Source of the DNA: Dolichospermum sp. UHCC 0259
GTDB lineage: Bacteria; Cyanobacteriota; Cyanobacteriia; Cyanobacteriales; Nostocaceae
NCBI RefSeq assembly: GCF_009711935.1
Contig: NZ_VIKX01000140.1
Coordinates: forward strand, 1 to 35,225
Reading direction: 5' to 3'
Length of the DNA stretch: 35,225 nucleotides
Part shown: positions 30,600-35,225 of the stretch, piece after piece
How positions within the stretch are numbered: the stretch's first letter is position 1
Layout of the letters: each line of letters starts with the position of its first letter
Position numbers and translations under genes: made by a program
The notes under the pieces: model-generated
Told to the model about the DNA's origin: nothing
The model's input: the letters and a program-made list of their open reading frames with translations, nothing else
Database searches by the model: none

Positions 30600-32117
30600 T
30601 TACAAAACCTCCTTAACTACTGCTGAAGAAGTCGCAAACTTTAATGGCAACGATACTATATAACGGTATCCTGATTCTACTGAACCTTGAATAGAAATTT
30701 GTCCATGATGTATTTCGGCTAAATGGCAACTTAACAAAAGTCCTAATTTTTCACGAGAAATATTAGCAGATAACTTTTCAGTTTTTTGGAATAAACCATT
30801 ACTGAACATATCTGAGCAAAAATCGGGTAAATTTAGGTCACTTTCTGGCTGAACATAATCATTTGTATCCTCATCTACCGCATCCTGCATTTGCGAAGAA
30901 GTTAAGTAAAAACAAGAATTATAATTAGTAACACCATTTCCTAAATAAGGGTGAGATACCCACACAGTTAAATTTAGCGTATCTGCTTTATAGGCAACAT
31001 GAATTCTGATTATACTACCCAGGGCATAAATTTGAATCACGCTGAAAATTAAATTGTACAAAATTTGTCGCACTTTATCCTTATCTAAAGATAAAAGGCG
31101 ATTGCGCCCTGGTTCTATGGATAAACGAATATTTTGCTCACGACGGATAGCTAAGTCCTTTAAGGAATTAATAGCCTGTTGACAGAGCATTTCAATATCT
31201 ACAGGAACTAAATTCAGCAGATGATAATTATTATTAGTTGGGTCTAATTCAGTAATTTGATTAACTAAAGAAAGTAAATACTTACCACTATGTTGAACAA
31301 TTTCTAGATATTCTCTCTGCTTGGTTGTTAAAGGGCCATAAATTTCTCTTCCTAAGACACCTGCCATACCTAATATAGATGTTAATGGTGTGCGTAGCTC
31401 TTGAGTTAGCTGGTTTAACAGTTCTAATTTAATGCGTTGAGTGAAATCAAAGTTTGTTTCTACACTAGGAGGAACAATCTTCAAGTCAATTATTGGCTCT
31501 TCTAAAAGTGGAGATGGACGGTTAGACTGAGGATTCTGTGCTGCTGGAATGTTTTGTAATAATCGGTTGCGCTCAAATTCACTTATACTCCAACGCGCAA
31601 TTATTTGTAAAAATTCAATATCACGGGGTGTAAAGTTATGAGGCTGACGATCCATAACTGCTAATGTACCTAAGCAGTTACCATTGGCATCAATTAAAGG
31701 CACTCCCAAATATGCACTGATGCCATAATTCTTTACTAAAATACTATCTTTAATCCCAGAATTTGTTTCTTTATTTACATCATCAATGATTAGCACTTGC
31801 GAAGTTTCTACTACCTGAGAACAAAATGACTCCTGACGTAAAAGTTGGCGTTTACGAGCTAAATCATTCATTAATCCTAACCGAGATAAGCCTACCGCTG
31901 ATTTGAACCAATGAAATTTTTGATCAATAAATCCTAAAATAGCAATTTCCACTTCTAAAAAGTGAGCAGCAATTTGAGCAGCTTCTTCAAATACTGGAAT
32001 CATTTCTGATTGTTGCAACCCCAGTTTCAATAATGCTTGTAGGCGTTGTTGTTCTTTTGTATTTAAGGAGTTTCCTTCATTTTGGGGAGTAAATAAGTTA
32101 TTTTTTGAATTGACCAT
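30600..32117 (-). CDS. GAF-domain histidine-kinase-like protein, probable pseudokinase
   Basis: A 505-residue soluble protein. Residues about 25-190 form a GAF sensor domain (VFEEAAQIAAHFLEVEIAIL, SFCSQVVETSQVLIIDDV, YLGVPLIDANGNCLGTLAVM). Residues about 230-295 align with HisKA dimerisation domains. The motif reads LTQELRTPLTSILG, with Gln239 where kinases have the phospho-accepting His (SHELRTP). The ATPase region keeps the overall order (QILYNLIFSVIQ; REKLGLLLSCHLAEIHHGQISI; YIVSLPL). However, the N-box Asn, the DxGxG box and the GTGLGL box are all missing. It can hardly autophosphorylate and may instead bind a ligand and a partner kinase. An insert of about 50 residues (VDEDTNDYVQPESDL...) is unusual. 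Confidence 0.8.
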   Translation of the reverse strand: MVNSKNNLFTPQNEGNSLNTKEQQRLQALLKLGLQQSEMIPVFEEAAQIAAHFLEVEIAILGFIDQKFHWFKSAVGLSRLGLMNDLARKRQLLRQESFCSQVVETSQVLIIDDVNKETNSGIKDSILVKNYGISAYLGVPLIDANGNCLGTLAVMDRQPHNFTPRDIEFLQIIARWSISEFERNRLLQNIPAAQNPQSNRPSPLLEEPIIDLKIVPPSVETNFDFTQRIKLELLNQLTQELRTPLTSILGMAGVLGREIYGPLTTKQREYLEIVQHSGKYLLSLVNQITELDPTNNNYHLLNLVPVDIEMLCQQAINSLKDLAIRREQNIRLSIEPGRNRLLSLDKDKVRQILYNLIFSVIQIYALGSIIRIHVAYKADTLNLTVWVSHPYLGNGVTNYNSCFYLTSSQMQDAVDEDTNDYVQPESDLNLPDFCSDMFSNGLFQKTEKLSANISREKLGLLLSCHLAEIHHGQISIQGSVESGYRYIVSLPLKFATSSAVVKEVL

Positions 32118-32243
32118 TGTGATTATTAGCCCGATAACTACTTGATAGGTGAATTTACATAACCCCTAGAGGTTATTTCATCCCTATTTTTAAGCATTCC
32201 CAAATTTTGACTACAATCAATAATGGAGGACAAAAATTAAACT
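32118..32243. other. Upstream region of the GAF/kinase-like gene
   Basis: Contains ATAACCCCTAGAGGTTAT (about 32158-32175), an 18-base palindrome with one mismatched pair, 41 bases before the start of the minus-strand gene. It is a candidate operator. Nothing else is seen. Confidence 0.35.
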
Positions 32244-32341
32244 GTGGATAAGGGTTTAGCAGTGCTAAACCCTTACAGATCTGGGGTTTTCGGGATTTTA
32301 AAAAAGTCCATGTCTCAACTGGTTTGAGTATAATAGAAATT
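32244..32341. repeat. Dispersed ~100-bp repeat, copy 2
   Basis: Same orientation as 9025-9121, with the AAGGGTTTAGCAGTGCTAAACCCTT palindrome at its left end and GAGTATAATAGAAATT at its right end. The palindrome arms differ from copy 1 in paired positions. Confidence 0.8.
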
Positions 32342-32404
32342 ATATACAAAAAATTACAACCCTTTCACAAGGATTGCATCAATATTTGTGAATGGATTTA
32401 ATTA

Positions 32405-32423
32405 GGGTGGGGAAACCCCACCC
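32405..32423 (-). terminator. GC-rich hairpin after typA
   Basis: GGGTGGGG, loop AAA, CCCCACCC: an 8-bp perfect stem, 10 bases beyond the typA stop. The T-run is weak, so it may be a dispersed repeat acting as terminator. Confidence 0.5.
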
Positions 32424-32432
32424 CTACAGATA

Positions 32433-34223
32433 TTAGCGTTTCACTAATTTCTTGGACATCTTGCGAAGACGAATAGATTCAGGTGTAACTTCCACCAATT
32501 CATCTTGAGCAATGTATTCCAAAGCTCGTTCTAAGTTCATATCTACGGGTGTTTGTAACTGAGTAAGTTCTTCACCACCAGATGAACGGTGGTTGGTTAA
32601 CTGCTTGGTTTTACAAACGTTCAATTCCAAATCTTGAGGGCGATTATGTTCACCAATAATCATGCCTTTGTAAACTTTTGTGCCTTCACTGATAAAGAAT
32701 ACGCCTCTATCTTCACAGTTTTTCATGGCGTAGGATGTGGAAACACCTTCTTCAAAGGAGATGAGAACGCCTTTGTTACGGGCTTCAATATCACCGCAAA
32801 GGGGACGATAATCAAGGAAACTGTGGTTCATGATGCCTTCACCGCGAGTCATTCGCATGAATTCACCCCGGAAACCGATTAAACCACGAGCAGCAACGAT
32901 AAACTCTAGTTGGGTGCGATCGCCTCCACCGGGCTGCATATCTTGCATTTCTGCTTTCCGTTGTCCTAAGCGTTCAATACAGCTACCAACTGCATCGGCG
33001 GGAACGTCTAATGCTAGAAGTTCAAAAGGTTCGCAAGGTTGACCGTTAACTGTGCGGTAAATTACTTGAGGTTGGGATACTTGGAACTCAAAACCTTCAC
33101 GACGCATGGTTTCGATTAAGATACCCAGGTGTAATTCACCCCGACCAGAGACTAGGAATTTATCGGGAGAGTCGGTGTCTTCAACGCGCAAAGCTACGTT
33201 GGTTTCTAATTCGCGGTATAGGCGATCGCGGATTTGGCGAGATGTTACCAATTTACCTTCTTGACCAGCAAAAGGCGAATCATTCACCCAGAAGGTCATT
33301 TGTAAAGTTGGTTCATCTACCTTAATTAAGGGTAGAGCCAGAGGTTCATTAGGATCTGTAATAGTTTCACCAATATAAGCATCAGCAAAACCAGCTACAG
33401 CCACAATATAACCTGCGGTAGCCTCTTCCATTTCTATCCGTTTTAAACCTTCAAATCCCATCAACTTGGTAATTTTCCCCTTGACAATGCTGCCATCTTC
33501 TACTACCAAAGCAGCTTGTTGTCCAGCGCGGATAGTTCCATTATGGATTTTACCAATGACAATCCGGCCTAAATACTCAGAATAGTCTAGGGTGGTAACT
33601 TGCAATTGCAGCGGTTTGTTAGGATCTCCCACAGGTGCGGGAACGTGACGGAGAATAGCATTAAATAGAGGCTGCATATCTACCGATTCTGCTTCTAAGC
33701 TTTCTTTGGCAAAACCAGCCATACCAGAAGCAAATAGATATTTAAAGTCACACTGGTCTTCATCTGCACCTAATTCTAAGAACAGATCCAAGACCTTATC
33801 AACAGCAACGTGGGGGTCAGCTTGTCCCCGGTCAATTTTGTTAATAACAACGATAGGACGCAAACCTTTTTCCAAAGCCTTTTTAAGTACAAAGCGGGTT
33901 TGGGGCATTGGTCCTTCATTGGCATCAACAATCAGAATACAACCGTCCACCATGCCGAGTACCCGTTCTACTTCTCCGCCGAAGTCAGCGTGTCCAGGGG
34001 TATCAACAATATTAATCAGGGTGTCTTTGTAACGAACTGCTGTATTTTTAGAAAGAATTGTAATGCCTCGCTCCCTCTCCAAATCATTGGAGTCCATGAC
34101 ACAATCCGGAACGTCTTCGCCTTCGCGGAAAATGCCGGACTGTTTGAGGAGAGCGTCAACAAGGGTGGTTTTACCGTGGTCAACGTGGGCGATAATGGCG
34201 ACGTTACGAATTGGGAGCGTCAT
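32433..34223 (-). CDS. typA: Ribosome-associated GTPase TypA/BipA
   Basis: TypA is a translation-factor-type GTPase that binds the ribosome and aids 50S assembly and growth under stress. It has 596 residues. The GTPase motifs are P-loop AHVDHGKTT (12-20), the ERERGITI switch I, DTPGHADF switch II and NKIDR. An EF-Tu-like domain II follows, then EF-G-like domains III and V ([41 protein letters not shown]), and a basic C-terminus ending [11 protein letters not shown]. All motifs are intact. It has no clear ribosome binding site at ATG 34223 and appears to be transcribed alone. Confidence 0.96.
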   Translation of the reverse strand: MTLPIRNVAIIAHVDHGKTTLVDALLKQSGIFREGEDVPDCVMDSNDLERERGITILSKNTAVRYKDTLINIVDTPGHADFGGEVERVLGMVDGCILIVDANEGPMPQTRFVLKKALEKGLRPIVVINKIDRGQADPHVAVDKVLDLFLELGADEDQCDFKYLFASGMAGFAKESLEAESVDMQPLFNAILRHVPAPVGDPNKPLQLQVTTLDYSEYLGRIVIGKIHNGTIRAGQQAALVVEDGSIVKGKITKLMGFEGLKRIEMEEATAGYIVAVAGFADAYIGETITDPNEPLALPLIKVDEPTLQMTFWVNDSPFAGQEGKLVTSRQIRDRLYRELETNVALRVEDTDSPDKFLVSGRGELHLGILIETMRREGFEFQVSQPQVIYRTVNGQPCEPFELLALDVPADAVGSCIERLGQRKAEMQDMQPGGGDRTQLEFIVAARGLIGFRGEFMRMTRGEGIMNHSFLDYRPLCGDIEARNKGVLISFEEGVSTSYAMKNCEDRGVFFISEGTKVYKGMIIGEHNRPQDLELNVCKTKQLTNHRSSGGEELTQLQTPVDMNLERALEYIAQDELVEVTPESIRLRKMSKKLVKR

Positions 34224-34385
34224 AGAGGGTTTCGGTAAACTTTAAGGTTTTTAGATTAAGAAGCTAATTTTCGGTCGTTCTAACAGAAGTGGGGATGATT
34301 TGCCAAATCTGTAACGAACCTTTAATAATTCTACCCTAATTGTCACAAATATTGTTATTTTGATAATAAATATCAAGAGCATGAT

Positions 34386-34768
34386 TTAGATTTGTCTAAC
34401 TTTTTCCTGTAACCAGCGAGTCAAGTCTTCGCGCCCCAACCGACTGTCTGCCAACATCAGGATCATTTGTTCTTGCTCATCAACCGCAACAACGATTTCT
34501 AACCTGTTCAAAACGAGAAAAGTTTCCATTGCTGCATGACTAGTTCGCTTATTACCGTCAACTAAGGCATGATTTTTGATGAGAGAGAACCCCAACGCAG
34601 AAGCCTTATCAATTGTAGGATATAAATCTTGCCCTCCAAAAGTCATTTTGGGTTGAGCTATAGCTGATTCTAGTAAACCTAAATCACGTATACCCAAAGC
34701 TCCCCCGACTGGTTGATTACCTGACGGTGCAGATACAGAACTTCAACTAATGTGAGATAACGGATCAT
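34386..34768 (-). pseudogene. doc: Doc/Fic-family toxin with a single-base frameshift
   Basis: Minus-strand reading from ATG 34768 gives MIRYLTLVEVLYLHRQVINQ then SGELW and a stop. One base to the side, the frame from about 34705 continues GIRDLGLLESAIAQPKM, KASALGFSLIKNHALVDGNK and RTSHAAMETFL to 34386. The two frames join if the five-G run near 34698-34706 had six G, restoring QSGGALGIRDLG. The Fic motif reads HALVDGNKRT, close to the Doc HxFxDGNKRT, and is complete. Intact Doc phosphorylates EF-Tu. The ATGA overlap with the upstream antitoxin stop shows the pair was coupled. Frameshift versus sequencing error cannot be told apart here. Confidence 0.8.
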
Positions 34769-34962
34769 GCAAGACGACGGTACAATTCAGAATTTTTCTT
34801 AATTACATAATTTGCGGCTTGCTCAAAATCACTTTTTGGATAATTGAGCCAATCTTCTATAGTGGCACGTAATAATTCTTCAGGAGAAATCCCGTTTGCT
34901 TGTGCCATTACTTGCAGTTGTTGTAATTGTTCCTCTGGAATATGGATGGCAATTGCAGCCAT
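34765..34962 (-). CDS. Antitoxin of the Doc pair
   Basis: A 65-residue protein: MAAIAIHIPEEQLQQLQVMA, QANGISPEELLRATIEDWLN and a C-terminal NYVIKKNSELYRRLA. The N-terminal beta strand with two helices is of the ribbon-helix-helix (Arc/CopG-like) type and would repress its own promoter, while the tail would neutralise the toxin. Its TGA overlaps the doc ATG (ATGA). It is usual in cyanobacterial doc operons for this antitoxin to replace Phd. The partner toxin is frameshifted. Confidence 0.75.
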   Translation of the reverse strand: MAAIAIHIPEEQLQQLQVMAQANGISPEELLRATIEDWLNYPKSDFEQAANYVIKKNSELYRRLA

Positions 34963-35079
34963 AGTAGTTTTTGATAAAAGTTAGTATGTTTACTATTTTA
35001 GACTCATTAGGGGCTGAAATTAGCACTTACACTTAAAATTGTGCCAAAATGAACTTATAACTCTATAAGTTTACAGATT
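34963..35079. promoter_or_regulatory. Divergent promoter gap between the doc antitoxin and the kinase
   Basis: 117 bases between divergent starts. TTATAACTCTATAAGTT near 35055-35071 is AT-rich and could hold -10 elements for the plus-strand kinase. No certain motif. Confidence 0.35.
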
Positions 35080-35202
35080 ATGAGTTGGTTGTCAGGACAG
35101 CAATTACAAGATGGTAAATATACTATAGAAAAAGAATTAGGTGAAGGTGGTTTTGGAATCATTTATCGCGTTAGAGGGTGTTTGAAAAGTTTTGATGGGT
35201 AA
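35080..35202 (+). pseudogene. Ser/Thr protein kinase, N-terminal fragment, broken after the glycine loop
   Basis: From ATG 35080 the frame reads MSWLSGQQLQDGKYTIEKEL, then GEGGFGIIYRVRGCLKSFDG and stops. The GEGGFGI-YR glycine-rich loop is the ATP-binding start of cyanobacterial Hanks-type kinases, which normally continue for several hundred residues. The break follows YRVR. The DNA from about 35174 (GGGTGTTTGAAAAGTTTTGA) looks like the terminus of an insertion sequence, so the gene was probably interrupted. The window ends 23 bases after the stop, so the rest of the gene could resume beyond it. Confidence 0.7.
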
Positions 35203-35225
35203 AATTTTATGCTAATCGCCTCACC

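Noticed and set aside
32634-34245. Plus-strand frames of 60-142 codons opposite typA
   Set aside because: Antisense shadows of the conserved TypA gene, with no independent support.
1-35225. tRNA, rRNA or known riboswitch
   Set aside because: I saw no cloverleaf, rRNA core or recognisable riboswitch sequence; a covariance-model scan would be decisive.

Overview
The window is cyanobacterial and most likely comes from a filamentous, heterocyst-forming Nostocales strain. It is AT-rich, carries scattered GCGATCGC (HIP1) octamers and many short palindromic intergenic repeats. It holds a hyp (NiFe-hydrogenase maturation) cluster extended upstream by TPR, small-membrane, NifU/Rieske and NHL-repeat genes, an arrangement known from Nostoc/Anabaena.

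Layout. 1-2014 (minus) is the N-terminal part of a very large DNA methylase/helicase protein cut by the left edge. 2406-8724 is a metal-efflux module: a CusA/CzcA-type RND pump and a much shortened adaptor (minus), divergent from an RppA/RppB two-component pair (plus), with two inverted copies of a roughly 80 bp repeat breaking the module. 9025-12562 is a toxin-antitoxin and immunity 'graveyard': truncated vapC genes facing antisense antitoxin genes, a barstar gene plus a second copy of its 3' end, duplicated antitoxins and further remnants. 12844-23896 is the extended hyp operon: TPR protein, two small membrane proteins, NifU-Rieske fusion, NHL protein, hypF, hypC, hypD, tautomerase-like protein, hypE, hypA, hypB. 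It is interrupted between the NifU-Rieske and NHL genes by decayed pieces that look like an ISP-type restriction methylase and a TumE-like toxin. Nearly every gap in the operon holds a different palindromic repeat.

Downstream are a decayed hypothetical gene, an intact VapBC-like pair, a minus-strand block (SAM methyltransferase, an unknown gene overlapping a luciferase-like flavin oxidoreductase, small unknown genes), cysteine synthase (plus), a GAF/histidine-kinase-like protein lacking the phospho-accepting His (minus), typA/bipA (minus), a frameshifted doc toxin with its antitoxin (minus), and the truncated start of a Ser/Thr kinase at the right edge.

How it works together. The hyp proteins build and insert the Fe(CN)2CO and Ni parts of the hydrogenase active site: HypF/HypE make cyanide, HypC/HypD assemble the iron centre, HypA/HypB deliver nickel. 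The co-directional upstream genes probably help the same process, but that role is inferred. No complete unknown defence system is evident. The most unusual points are a tautomerase homologue that has lost its catalytic Pro1 and gained an Arg/Asp tail, repeats that supply the hypF ribosome binding site and C-terminus, nested disruption of toxin genes, a pseudokinase, and a covarying family of perfect hairpins.
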